Part shown: positions 1-11,374 of the stretch, piece after piece
How positions within the stretch are numbered: position 1 is the first letter of the stretch
How the letters are laid out: each line of letters begins with the position of its first letter
Assembly (NCBI GenBank): GCA_023213395.1
Contig: CM041465.1
Span: forward strand, 151,287,741 to 151,351,740
Source: Cycas panzhihuaensis
Taxonomy: Eukaryota; Cycadophyta
Reading direction: 5' to 3'
Length of the DNA stretch: 64,000 nucleotides
Position numbers and translations under genes: made by a program
The notes under the pieces: generated by a model
Told to the model about the DNA's origin: nothing
What the model saw: only the letters and a program-made list of their open reading frames with translations
The model's database searches: none

Positions 1-1200
1 GTGAGCTCATATACATAATTACAAGGATATCTAATAATATCATCTAACCCAACAACAAGAATACACCATACTAAGGAATAAATCAACACACCTAACAATA
101 ATAATAAATTATAGTGAAAGAGAATATACTCTCTTTAAAAGTGGTGTTTAAAGGCATAAATTGATAATTAAGTGAGCTCCAAAATAGTTGACATAAGATA
201 TTTTATAGAATCCCACATTTAAGTAAAACATCAAAGGCAACTTCATGTATTGAAAGGCATGACAAAAATATAAGAATCTAGAATGATATATTTTATTAGT
301 TCATGATATATATTAATAGATTTTGGGAAGATAGGTCTATACACGGGAGGCATTATACCCACCTTAATGCATCACACAAAGGCTACACAAAGATCACTAC
401 ACTTCATACAAAATATCTTAGGTATAAGTGAGGAGATGAGAGTATTATTCTAAGGAATAAGTTTTGTGTTAGTAGGATTCGATTCTACAACATAAAATGA
501 ATATACAACAAAACTTTAGTATAATAGGGCATTTAACGTGGGATGATATAATGTGAGTTATACTCATGTTATCATTTACCAACTCATATATAATAACTCC
601 ATTTGTGTTATGGCTAGAAAAGATGGAAAGATACTAGTTATACATATAGGGGTTATAGATAATTTAGCTAGTAGAATACTTGTGGATACTGATAAGATAT
701 TATATAGACCTATAAGAAATACGATGGGCATTTTAGGTAGTGCATCCTTATGCATTTATTTAACTAGGTATCAAGGTCAAGATCGTTATGACATTATGAG
801 AATGGTTGAAATAATGGGAGCACAATTTACAAAGCCATTGATTGCGAATAAAGTAACACCTCCCATTTGTTACAAGTATGAAGGAGACAAGTATAGGGTT
901 GTTAAATAAATAGGAATAAAATTAGTCAACCATCGTTGGCTTGAAGATTGTTTGAAGACTTGGGTATTACTTACTTAAGAAAATTATTTGAAAAGTAGAT
1001 AGGAAGTGGAACTTTTGGAAGCAAAGGTTGGTCTACCTCTGTTAACAACACACCATCAAGTCTCATATAGTTATTCTACTAATCTATATGGACATCTTAT
1101 GGTGATAAATTCTAAACCCCTTTCATATTATACATCACACTAATTGGTTTTTATAAAAAAGGAATTTCCAAAGATAAAATTTTCACCCAAAGAACATGTA
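1..1200 (+). pseudogene. BRCT-domain gene fragment, copy 1 (decayed)
   Basis: This is a retro-copied piece of a plant twin-BRCT protein (the TopBP1-like/At4g02110-type family, DNA-damage or chromatin-linked). Coding similarity starts near 454 with GISFVLVGFDS and runs through YTHVIIYQLIYNN, ARKDGKILV and ILYRPIR. The second BRCT follows with QGQDRYDIMRMVEIMGAQF, KPLIANKVT and ICYKYEG, ending with the BRCT tryptophan motif LVNHRWLEDCLKTW near 930-962. The longest open piece is 553-909. Stops at about 494, 519, 537, 907 and 976 replace expected residues, so it is dead. No intron interrupts the domains. Positions 1-1200 match 4405-5593 closely, including about 450 bp of non-coding DNA upstream. 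The similarity ends abruptly at 1200, where minus-strand copia sequence begins. The family assignment comes from remembered family motifs, not a search. Confidence 0.72.
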
Positions 1201-1892
1201 TTGCCACAAGTTTAGTAACATGATCAGTAATAGTGTAGATGTCTTAACTAAAGAGGACATCTAGATTTTGCTTGTTAATTTAGCTGACAGAAAGTGGGTT
1301 TATTTTCACGCTTAGAACTAAAACACATTATTGATATGATCCAAAATTTTGGAGTCTTTTAAATTTGTTGGGGCCCATTCTAATTTTAGTTACATCATAT
1401 GGCAGGTTATCTCTAAATGTGATTATTCGAGTATTAATTGGATAGGTTTCCTCCAATATGTCTTCTATGCTAGTCATGTGGCATATGGCACCTGAGTCAA
1501 GTAGCTAAGAGTTATCACTGTGTTAAGATGATAATGTCACAAAGAATAGGTTTTGAGAGGAGGTATCCTAAGTATCTACCACATTGTCTTCTTCTTAAGT
1601 GTTAGGGTTATTCCTTGTAATCCAAGATGGGAACTGTTATCTATTTTATTGATGTTGATTTTGATTTGATCTTTGATTATAATTATGCTAATAGAATTGT
1701 CCTAGTTATTATTATGATGGCCCTCCTTGTGGATAAATAGGGCCTCCTTGTTGAGGAATGGGGCTTCCATATTGTAGATAAGGGATTCCTTATTGAGGAA
1801 TAGGGCATCTTTATTGTAGATAAGGGGCTCCTTATTAAGGGCATGGTCCTCCTTATTGATAACTAGTTTCACCTTGTTGGTAGTTAGGTGCT
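1201..1892 (-). pseudogene. Copia-C gag C-terminus and protease (minus, decayed)
   Basis: Read on the minus strand, this is the end of a Ty1/copia gag followed by the aspartic protease. At about 1475-1510 the translation gives LLDSGAICHMTSIEDILEE, the copia protease active site (DSG) with its usual LLDSGA-x-xHMT context. Upstream in reading direction (about 1700-1890) is a glutamine- and proline-rich tract of short repeats of the form G-x-P-Y-L-Q, normal for a copia gag tail. Several stops interrupt it. The rest of gag, including the zinc knuckle, lies at 7038-7600 beyond the inserted element 1893-7032. The left edge at 1201 is a sharp junction with the BRCT fragment; no integrase or reverse transcriptase of this element is in the window. 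Confidence 0.75.
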
Positions 1893-2147
1893 TGTTAGAA
1901 ACCTTCTTAAAGATAGTTAATTGAACTATTAAGTGAATAAGCACTTTCGAATAGTTACAACCTTTTGTGAAAAGGCCCTATTATATACATATAAATATGC
2001 CCTCAAATGTATTGTAAATCATCACTTATTCTTTATCGATAAAATATCATTTAATTGACTATTAAATCTACTTCCCAGCATGTGTGTGCTCTTATTTACT
2101 TTCTAGAACCTTGAAATTAATCTAGTTATGGAAAAGGTCCATAACTA
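1893..2147 (+). repeat. 5' LTR of the BRCT-carrying element
   Basis: Begins TGTTAGAAACC and ends near CCATAACTA, immediately before the primer site. It contains a TATAAATA-like box near 1990 and matches 6777-7032 along its whole length with scattered substitutions. Confidence 0.75.
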
Positions 2148-2148
2148 G

Positions 2149-2161
2149 TGGTATTAGAGTA
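2149..2161 (+). promoter_or_regulatory. Primer binding site (tRNA-iMet), decayed
   Basis: TGGTATTAGAG follows the LTR directly; the usual plant copia primer site is TGGTATCAGAGC, so one C-to-T change has occurred. Confidence 0.7.
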
Positions 2162-3659
2162 AGTTTGGTCTAGCTTGAAAGAAGCATACATTACCTACTA
2201 GTTAATCAATCATATATATTATAGATTATTATTGTCATCAACCACCATATTTGTGAACTATAACATTATATATTTAGGTGTAATTTAGGCTACACTATAT
2301 ACTATATAATCCACAATATTGAAAACTTGTGATCTAACAAGTAGTGAGGAAATCTACATACATAATAATAAACAAGAGCTACTTATACAAAAAAGGCAAC
2401 ATTGCTAGTCCAACTCTAATCCTTATGGTTATAAAAATTAAACTTTTAGGCAAAAAGAAGACCGTTGAACTACAAAATATCAATCATCAATCATAACAAT
2501 AGATGCAAATTATATGAGGATGCATTAATAAGGAGAATCGACATTCCATATTTAAAATTACCCTTGTGATTAATACCAGTGGAGACTAGCCACATCATTA
2601 AAATAATTAATTAATATCTAACTCATGAACTTAGTAGTTGGTATCATTGTCTACCATCATCATATATATTTCATATGATATAATCACAGAAATATGGCAT
2701 TCCATCAGTAGAGGGCAATGGTGTCTTACCTACATTTTCATCTAGCCATCAAGCATTTCATCTTTGATTATATACATAACATTTAAAATCAAAGTAAGAC
2801 ACAAATATATTAGTCATCGACGTAGCCTATGAGAAATTATAAATTTAAAAATAGTGAATATTATTTGCTATATTCGTCATTGAAGGGAGTTTACAATATA
2901 TACATCCAAATATAAATCTGGACCTTGATACATATGTGACTACATTGATCCACTATTAAGCTGTGGATAGTCTCCTATGATTATTAATTATCTACCTCTG
3001 CCCTATGACTTAATATGTTAAAAGTACATATAACATCGCTTAAGTTATTGAAAAATAAAAGTATTAAAATCATAATTATTGATGATTAGTATGTATAAAG
3101 TGTCTACCTGAGCTATGAAAATATAATTAGAATGGTGTAGAAATACAATCCAACCATCACAGCTACAGGGAAATTTTATTTGCAGCCTATCTCATAGCAC
3201 ACACTGCTATTGGTGTGAATCTATTTAGGCAATATGAAGACTCTATGTGATTATTTTCTTAGATCTTTAATAAATCTCTTAGCCAACTTATCTTTGTCCA
3301 CTAACCTATTCCATCACTTGAGTCATTCGATTTAGAATAAAGACATATTAGCATAAATATATCAGTTGAGGAACTTATGACCTTATGGTGATACTAGAGT
3401 GATATACTTGATAAACCTACTATTGTTACATCAAACATCACGATAGTAAAATAAATTAAATTAAGGTAATCACTATAAACTTTAAATAAAATACATTACA
3501 AATGTAATCTACAATTACACATAACATTTGATACATAAATTACTAAAGAAACTTATAGATGAACTCTGCATAAATTAACTTCGCCTATTAATCATTCATG
3601 TTGACTTATAACCCTCTAACTAAACCCATGCCCTTTGTAATCTACTTTATAACAATGGA

Positions 3660-3692
<33 letters not shown>

Positions 3693-4404
3693 TATATACA
3701 TACATCCATATATACATATGTATGTGTGTATGCGTGTGTGTGTATGTGTATTTATTAATTTATTTATTAATCTTACTCTGCCATCTATCAAGTTGTGATC
3801 CATATGTAGATGAAATAATCAGTAATTCTGTAAATGAGTTACTCAGTATTTACAAACATTAAGGTGAAGAAGTAGTTGTAAATGATGAGTATAGAGAAAA
3901 CATTGTTGGCATCGACAGATGCCAAATCTAGTTCTTTAAAATAGAGCAAAATAAGGTGTCAGGCTCCACCTATTGACATCATCATTATAACGCTTTCATG
4001 TTTTGAATGCATGAACATTTTGAAGCATTATTGTTAGTTGTATCCAAAAACCTATATCAGGCATACATATATCTCACGCGTCATTGACTTAGAAACAACA
4101 TTATATTTGTGACATAAAAAATATAATTTTATGTATTAACATAAATGGAGATTACAATTAGACGTTTCAAGATTATTTCCAAGTATAAATCCTTTCATAT
4201 TACAATCAAAGCAATACATAAATATTTCAATCATGTTAGCGATTATCTAGTGGGTTTTATGCTTGTGCACCAATTAACTGTCTAATGAATCTATCTATAT
4301 AACTATGAGGTGCATCAACAAAGGTGTGAGATGCATATAAACCTATGCCCATCTTTTGATCAATTATCTAGTGTACTTTATATTGTGCATTGATCAACTA
4401 TATG
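2162..4404 (+). other. Non-coding interior of the BRCT-carrying element
   Basis: AT-rich sequence between the primer site and the BRCT-homologous block. No reading frame longer than about 66 codons and no retroelement protein motif was seen. It includes the CA/TG microsatellite at 3660-3760. Confidence 0.5.
3660..3760. repeat. CA/TG compound microsatellite with inverted symmetry
   Basis: A (CA)n run at about 3660-3687 passes through TA/CATA-rich sequence into a TG-rich run at 3719-3750. The CA arm can pair with the TG arm, giving an imperfect hairpin. The small open frame across it (3598-3798) is a by-product of the repeat. Confidence 0.85.
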
Positions 4405-6420
4405 GTGATCTCATATACATAATTATACGGATATCTAATAATATCATCTAATCCAACAACAAGAACACGCCATAATAAGGAATAAATCAACACACCTAAC
4501 AATAATAATAAATTATAGTGAAAGAGAATATACTCTCTTTAAAAGTGGTGTTTAAAGGCATCAATTAATAATTAAGTGAGCTCCAAAATAGTTGACATAA
4601 GATATTTTGTAGAATCCCACATTTAAGTAAAACATCAAAGGCAACTTCATGTATTGAAAGGCATGACAAAAATATAAGAATCTATAATGATATATTTTAT
4701 TAGCTCATGACATATATCAATAGATTTTGGGAAGATAGGTCTATATAGAGGAGGCATTATATCCACCTTAACGTATCACACAAAGATCACTATACCTTTC
4801 ACAAAGTATCTTGGGTATAAGTGAGGAGATGAGAGTATTATTCTAAGGAATAAGTTTTGTGTTAGTAGGATTCAACTCTACAACACAAAATGAATATGCA
4901 ACAAAACTTGAGTGAAATAGGGCATTTAATGTGGGACGATATAATGTGAGCTATACTCATGTTATCATTTACCAACTTATATATAATAACCCCATTTATG
5001 TTATGGCTAGAAAAGATGGAAAGATACTAGTTACACATTTATGGGTTATAGATAATTTGGCTAGTAGAATACTTATGGATACTGATAAGATATTATATAG
5101 ACCTATAAGAAATATGATGGCCATTTTAGATAATGCATCCTTATGCATTTATTTAACTAGGTATCAAGGTCAAGATCGTCATGACATTATGAGAATGGTT
5201 GAAATAATGGGAGCACAATTTACAAAGCCACTGATTGCGAGTAAAGTAACATATCTCATTTGTTACAAGTATGTAGGAGACAAGTATAGGATTGTTAAAC
5301 AAATAGGAATAAAATTAGTTAACCATCATTGGCTTGAAGATTGTTTGAAGACTTGGGCATTGCTTCCTTAAGAAAATTATTTAAAAAGTGGATAGGAAGT
5401 GGAACTTTTGGAAGCAAAGGTTGGTCTACCTCTGTTAACAACACACCATCAAGTCTCATATAGTTATTCTACTGATCTATATGGACCTCTTATGGTGATA
5501 AGTTCTAAACCCCTTTCATATTATACATCACACTAATTGGTTTTTACAAAAAAGAAATTTCCAAAGATAAAATTTTCACCTAAAGAACATGTAGAAGCAA
5601 GGACTTTTAAAAAATCAAAAAGGAATGAGAAGCCTTTAGACATAGATAGTAGAAATGAACATAAAGAATTTTACCTAACATTAATAAACCTTAATGATAC
5701 CTATTTGTTAGTGTTAGATAGAAAATTAAAGGAGTAAGTAAGAAGATTAGAGGAATTACATCAGAAAAAATATGAAGGACATATAGATAAATGTGTCAAC
5801 AAAGTATGTATTAAGGGCCCATCTATACTAAAAGCTAATGGAATACAAGACCATATAATACAAGAAGAAAAGGGGCCTATAAACCAAATCATAATCCTAA
5901 CACATGATTTGAACATATAAGAAGAAGAAAATAATATACAACAAGAAAGTAAGGATAAACCATTGTTAGCTAATAAAGGAAAAATGTTAGTATCATTCCC
6001 AAAAGCAAATTTAACAATTTATAAACAGGATATTAAGTTTATGGCAAAATGGTTACTGACAGTAATGATATCTACATTCCTTGATCAATTGAAGAAGAAC
6101 CAACCAGTGCCAATAAAATCTCTTAATCAATCTAAATAAAAGATACTAATACTGATAATAATAAGTTTACTTATTAATCGACCAAATAATATAAATCAAA
6201 TAACTATATCATATGTATCTAAGGATTTCCCAGAGTCAGCAATAATCATCTCTCCTCCTAATAAATCTCATAATTTTTTGAGCATTAATATAAAATCATA
6301 TATTCTAAGATGAACATTACATCTATCAACAGATGGAAGTCAAAGTCAAATGGAAGATATTGTGGCAATAATCTTTAACCTACAAGCAAAAGCATATAAG
6401 AATTTAACATTTTTATAATC
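4405..6420 (+). pseudogene. BRCT-domain gene fragment, copy 2, with in-frame extension
   Basis: The same host-derived fragment as copy 1, inside the LTR element. The frame begins near 4858 (ISFVLVGFNSTT). The longest open part is 4931-5371, with partial first-BRCT motifs (VSYTHVIIYQLIYNN, ARKDGKILVTH) and a complete-looking second BRCT (QGQDRHDIMRMVEIMGAQF, THLICYK-like TYLICYKYVG, LVNHHWLEDCLKTWALLP). After stops at about 5369 and 5393 the same frame continues through ELLEAKVG, an open segment 5537-5737, and charged Lys/Glu/Gln-rich sequence to about 6420, interrupted only by nonsense codons. Whether the part after about 5430 belongs to the same host gene or to the carrier is unknown. No intron was seen. 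The protein would have acted in the nucleus by phosphopeptide binding; this copy cannot be functional. Confidence 0.72.
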
Positions 6421-6610
6421 AGCATCTACTAAAGAATTCTAATCGGTCGACAATTACTTCAATTTATTCAAGCTTAACCTCGTATACATATTCATTATTA
6501 TTTAAAGTTCCAATAATTATGACTCAATAACATACATTAGATTATTATGATATTCTTTTATTAGTAAGAGATGACATAAAACCAATTATTATCTTAATTA
6601 GGTTCTAAGG

Positions 6611-6776
6611 ATAAAACATTTCAAGGAGGGGGGCATGCTACGAACCACCTTTGAATGAAGTAATCAACCAATCATTCGACTATGTTTCATGGTTTTATTA
6701 TGAACCACCTTGAATGAAGTAATCAACTAATCATTCAATAATGTTTTGTGGGCAAAACATCTTAAGGAGGAGGTAT
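6611..6776 (+). repeat. Duplicated polypurine tract and U3-start block
   Basis: AAAACATTTCAAGGAGGGGGG (6613-6633) and AAAACATCTTAAGGAGGAGG (6754-6773) are two purine tracts. The first is followed by TGCTACGAACCACC, resembling the LTR start TGTTATGAACCTCC. The block from GAACCACC through about 45 bp (6642-6686 and 6702-6746) is itself tandemly repeated about 60 bp apart. Confidence 0.65.
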
Positions 6777-7032
6777 TGTTATGAACCTCCTTAAAGATAG
6801 TTAATTAAACTATTAAGTGAATAAGTGCTTTGAATAGTTGTAACCTTTGGTGAAAAGGGCCTATTATATACATATAAATATGCCCTCAAATATATTGTAA
6901 ATCATCACTTATTCTTTATTAATAAAATATCATTCAATTGACTATTAAATCTACTTCCTAGTGTATGTATGCTCTTATTTACTTTCTAGAACCTTGAAAT
7001 TGTTCCAGTCACAGAAAGGATTCATAATATTA
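6777..7032 (+). repeat. 3' LTR of the BRCT-carrying element
   Basis: Begins TGTTATGAACCTCC right after the purine tract and matches 1893-2147. It ends near CATAATATTA before TAGCT. Confidence 0.75.
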
Positions 7033-7037
7033 TAGCT

Positions 7038-7620
7038 TGTTAAGAATATGGGGCTCATTGTTGGAAGGTAGATCCATATGGTTGTCCCCCTTTATTTTAA
7101 AGCATTTGAAGATCAACTTGTTATCTCCTATATTCAATAGCTAAATGGCCATTTTTTCCATAATACAAGTAGGTGACATTTGGTCTATGTTGTTGATTTC
7201 TTTACGATTGAGGTTATGGTGGTTGATGGGGTTGCTAAGGCTATTGAACTTTTTGGAAGGAAGTGCTGACTTGTTGTGTTTATTGTTGAGTTGGTGGTTG
7301 ACTTGTATCTTGTGATATATCTAAAGAGTCAAATTATTAAGAAAGATTTTATAGTTGACTTAGTTGTTGAGTTGGCCATTGAATAGTCTTGCCCCTCTCT
7401 AAAGTTTGGTCTATAAATATAAGGGCTAAGTTAGAGGTAGATAGAAGCATTTGTATTATCATTTATAAGTCTCCTTTAGTTTTGAGTCTTATGTGCTTTT
7501 TTCCTATCTCTAAAGGGGCTATTATTCTAAAGTTCTAAGTTTTTAGGTCTCTAAGGAAGCTCTCGGTTATTATCTTATTAAGTGATACCTACCCATAAGT
7601 GGCAAACTAGGGACTATATA
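7038..7620 (-). pseudogene. Copia-C gag with zinc knuckle (minus, decayed)
   Basis: On the minus strand this reads as a Ty1/copia gag. It has SNLALIFIDQTLERGKTI (about 7390-7440), a Gln/Pro/Ser-rich linker, and a decayed CCHC knuckle YLYYGKNGHLAIEYRR near 7130-7180 with cysteines replaced by tyrosine. G-Q-P-Y and P-Q-x-A-P repeats follow, running into 1892 across the inserted element. Stops occur throughout. The gag polyprotein would package element RNA in cytoplasmic particles. It is joined to 1201-1892 by removing 1893-7032. Confidence 0.7.
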
Positions 7621-9085
7621 TATCAGTATATGAGCTCAAGGCTCCATATACCCTAGTATATGGGTTGCTAAGAAGGTCAAAGACCCCCCTTAATTTGTTG
7701 GTCAACCTATGCCAGACTTATGCATAGTGACAGATCTAGTTGAGAACTATAACTAAGGTACTCGCTTCCTCTAGGTCTAGCCTGGTCTCCAAATATCAAA
7801 GGATGAGTTTTCCACCTTAGCCTACCATGTAATACACCTTATAACCAATGGTTTTCTCTAATATTTGTTAAATCCAAGGAATGTGAAAGATGTATGTAGA
7901 GTAGTAACTTTAGGTATCCTACCCATTCCCCTTGCAACGCTGATATAGTTTGCTTCTAGATTTAAGATTATATTTATTAATCTTTCAAGTTGAAGATAGA
8001 TTTTAATGTGTTCTTGCTTATAAATAAGGTTCTTTTTAATAAAGGAAGGTAAAAAATGAAAGGAAATACAAGAAATTGAAAGGAAACGTAGGGTTTAGAG
8101 AGCTCTTTGATGGACATGCTCTAAGAAGATCCACCTCAATCCTTCAAGAAGAACACCTGTAATAGCCAAACCATAAGCACTTGTTAGTTCAAAAATCATA
8201 TTATAACAACCTACTAATACATACCAATGACATACAATATCAGAAATTCTTATGCAAAGCAGAATATAAGTCTTCAGTTGATGAAATAAGGCTTAAGATT
8301 ATTCAAATAAGAAGGTTAATTTGAGTAGCATATAACTCCTATAAAATAAACTCAAATTAGGTTATAAATGGCTTCAAACTATATCCCTTTTAATTATCTT
8401 TCCAGTGGTTCATACGACACCAAAATCTAACTCTTTGTTGAAAAGTTATAGCTTATGCCCCTTTCATTGGTTGGTGCCTAGTCTCACTATGGCTACATAT
8501 GACCATAGGCTAAACTCATGAGGAGTTGAATAGACCTAAAATTTTATCAAATACACCCTAATATTTTTGCTCAAAGAAAAATTATAAAAGATAATATCTT
8601 TGGAATCTACCACTTTTAAAGATAAATCTTGATCATATGAGATAAAAATGAGACCCACAAATTAGCCCCTTTTGATAGAACTCAAGCTGGAATCTAATCT
8701 AATTAATTTCACTTAAACTTAAAAAAATAATTAAAAAAATAAAGCAAAATTAACAGATCAAATTTTATAGCCCATGGTAGTGGCGCAGACCCATACAAGC
8801 AACAGACAACCTGCACGATTAGATTTAGGGTTGAACAGGGACTAAATAGAGCCATTTTTTACTGAAATAAAGCTGAGAGACCTAAGGACTATAATAAGCT
8901 TGAAAATCTATACTTGGAAGGTGGTACAAGCTAGAAACTTCCTATAGTAGCTTCAAATTGGCTAATGACTACCAAATATTATAAAAAAATCTTGATAAAA
9001 AAGGTGTGAATAGTGTGTCATTTTGGTAAATGTGCCTCTATTTCTCACACAACTCATAAAATAACAATGAAAAATGTAAGTAATG
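7621..9085 (-). other. Copia-C untranslated leader (inferred), no gene seen
   Basis: Between the primer site at 9086-9097 and the first recognisable gag. No coding signal was found on either strand; it is taken as the long leader of the minus-strand element. Confidence 0.45.
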
Positions 9086-9280
9086 GCTTTGATACCATGT
9101 TAGATTAGCATCAGGATCAAATATCAATATGCATTCAATAATAAAACTCAACAAAACAAATGAAATATCAAGCAATAAAGCAAATATGAGTAAATAGCTA
9201 TAGGTAAATTGGTTGTACTGTGTGTCTCTATTCTAACAAAGTGTATGCATTTGTATATTTGAAAGTTTAGTTGATATAAT
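9086..9280 (-). repeat. Copia-C 5' LTR remnant and primer site (minus)
   Basis: The plus strand reads GCTTTGATACCATGTTAG. Its complement is an LTR end in CTAACA followed by the primer site TGGTATCAAAGC (9086-9097). The LTR therefore starts at 9098 in plus coordinates and extends right to about 9280, where sequence of another LTR begins. Its outer end was not identified and no partner LTR lies in the window. Confidence 0.6.
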
Positions 9281-9284
9281 AATA

Positions 9285-9472
9285 AGTTGATATAGGTGAT
9301 TTGTAATAGTCAATAGGAGGTGAGTAGAATGAAGAAAGGTTCATTGATTTAATATAATGTGTGATTATTATTGAATTGAGATTTATCAAAATGTTAGAAT
9401 TAATTTATAATATTTTAACTATAAATCCTTTTAATAAATGTCTGCATGATATGCCTTACTACTATATTCATG
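9285..9472 (+). repeat. Copia-A 5' LTR, 3' half only
   Basis: Matches 23805-23985 (GTGAGTAGAATGAAG, ATTGAATTGAGATTTATCAAAAT and ACTATAAATCCTTTTAA blocks) and is followed at 9474 by TGGTATCAGAGC. The first half of this LTR, present at 18332-18517 in the 3' copy, is missing here. Confidence 0.75.
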
Positions 9473-9473
9473 G

Positions 9474-9485
9474 TATCAGAGCAAG
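9474..9485 (+). promoter_or_regulatory. Primer binding site of Copia-A (tRNA-iMet)
   Basis: An exact TGGTATCAGAGC directly after the LTR end. Confidence 0.85.
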
Positions 9486-11374
9486 GTTTTGATGGTGCAT
9501 TAGTCAACTGAAATTGTTAATATTACACCTATTTTGGTCATTGATAAAGAGTAACATATAGGAATTACATGTATTTTGCTTTGTTGGCTAAATTATTCAG
9601 CTTTTAAAGCATTTTCTAATATATGTATTATTAAATTCAAGTTGCAAGCAGCTAAGAATTAATTATAGGTATAAAATAAACACATTAGCTAAAAATATAT
9701 ATGTAGACTCACATGTAAGATCGATGAAGTAGGCAAATAAACATATGTAATATGTAAGCCAATATACCTCACATGCAAGTTGAATAAATAACATACAAGC
9801 AAGAACTAAACTCAATAGGTCTCTATGAACCTCTATTCTTATGATGAATTAATTACTCTTTATTTATTGTGCTTTAAAAGTTCTATGATAATATTATGTA
9901 TCAGATAGAATATTAGGCAAGTTATAGTAATCTCTACTAAAAAATAAGGTCTAAGACTAAATTATGCAAAATAAATATTGATCTCTAAATTCAAAAGTGG
10001 TTAAGAAAATTTTAAATAATGTATTTTTTAAAAAAACTTTTGAAAAGATGTTTTATTAATAAAAGAATATTCTTAATAAAATATTCTATTTTTTATACTA
10101 TATAGTTTCAAAACTACATTTTAAAAAAAAAAAAATCTTAAAGATTACTCCACAACGACTCTGCATGTAAGCTTTGATGACTTGCAACGATGAAAATATG
10201 ATGACAGTACATGAAGGAGAATGACATATTCATCACATAGAATCAAGGAATGCAAATGAAGAGACCCATTGAGGGCACATGTCACCACATAACCAACTAT
10301 AATAGAAGAAATAATCTTCAATAAAGCATTACAGTAAAAACATCCAACACTCTTATATGGCCTAAAACTATTCGACACAAACTTTATCCACAAATAGCAA
10401 AGAAATCATGCTAGGGGTTATATTTATACCTAAATCTCATGAAAAGGAAGTAGACCATCGAATGAATGGAATTGTAATGAAGAGCTAAATGGATCAAAAA
10501 AAAGAGGTTTAGTTGTAACCCATGTCTCACATTAGAAACCATGCAAGCAGAGTAAATTATCTCAAATAAATAATGCATAGACAATGATACTTTTGGAGAA
10601 TATGATCACAGACAAAAAGTGAAAGCACAAAAACTCAATGGATTCTCAACAAAAAGGAAAAACATAGTGAAGAGGAGGCTCATACTAAGACCACATAAAC
10701 TAGGACAAATTAGATAAAGGTTAAGTAGAGACTTAAAAGATAATTGAAGAGAAATTTTTTCATTGATAAAACTCAAACTTGGATGTAAAAAGTAGAACAC
10801 TCATCTTTGCATGCCTACTACTACCATATCTTAAAACTATATAGTGTAACCTATCAAACTAACCACTATTAGTCTGATTATATAATGGCAGAGAAAGTTT
10901 CAAAGAAAGTGGCTTCTTGTAGTAGTTATAACTAATTTTATGGATGGATCCATCCATTGCTCATATATTCCCAACAAATATTCTTTTAAGAATATTCCTA
11001 AAATAACTTTAGGATAAAAAATATTAAACTTTTTATAAAGTTTAAATATTTAATTGTATTGGAATATAATTTAAAGTCTATAAGTTGGCCTTCTTCTTGC
11101 TAACCCTTGGTAACATGGATTACCAAGAATCTATTTTTCAAAAATAAATATATCATCATGACTAATTTTTTAAGAGCTTCAATTTAGCAGTGGTCATTTT
11201 CTACATTTTTATACAAAATTTTAAGAAAAAGTATATTTTTTAAATTTTTAGTAGTATTATGGCTACCTGTAAGTAGACTAAAGTAGATAAACACTCATGC
11301 TAAATACCTACATATAGACTAAGGACTCAGATAGTTATTTTCTTTATTCGATGCTTGTTTTTCTTGCTTTCTAG
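9486..11374 (+). other. Copia-A leader region, no gene seen
   Basis: About 1.9 kb of AT-rich sequence between the primer site and the first gag codons. It includes an A-run near 10122-10134. Short open frames on either strand carry no recognisable domain. Confidence 0.45.

Larger units (their letters stand above)
1893..7032 (+). mobile_element. LTR retrotransposon carrying a host BRCT gene fragment
   Basis: This 5.1-kb plus-strand element has two similar LTRs of about 255 bp (1893-2147 and 6777-7032). The left LTR is followed by a decayed initiator-tRNA-Met primer site (TGGTATTAGAG at 2149). The right LTR is preceded by a purine tract (AAGGAGGAGG, 6764-6773). It sits inside the gag of a minus-strand copia. 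Flanks GTGCT (1888-1892) and TAGCT (7033-7037) would be a decayed 5-bp target duplication. No gag, protease, integrase or reverse transcriptase motif was seen in the interior. Instead it holds the BRCT fragment in sense orientation (4405-5593), followed in the same frame by a long decayed reading frame to about 6420. It would have depended on another element for mobility. The closest known analogy is maize Bs1, which carries captured host gene pieces. Confidence 0.72.

Noticed and set aside
1702-1944. 80-codon minus-strand frame as a separate gene
   Set aside because: It is out of register with gag, runs across the LTR boundary at 1893, and its repeats come from the G-x-P-Y-L-Q repeats of the gag tail read in another frame.
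3598-3798. 66-codon frame with His-Thr repeats
   Set aside because: A by-product of the CA/TG microsatellite.
9098-9280. Region as the missing first half of the Copia-A 5' LTR
   Set aside because: It does not resemble 18332-18517, and a minus-strand primer site abuts it, so it belongs to the minus-strand Copia-C.
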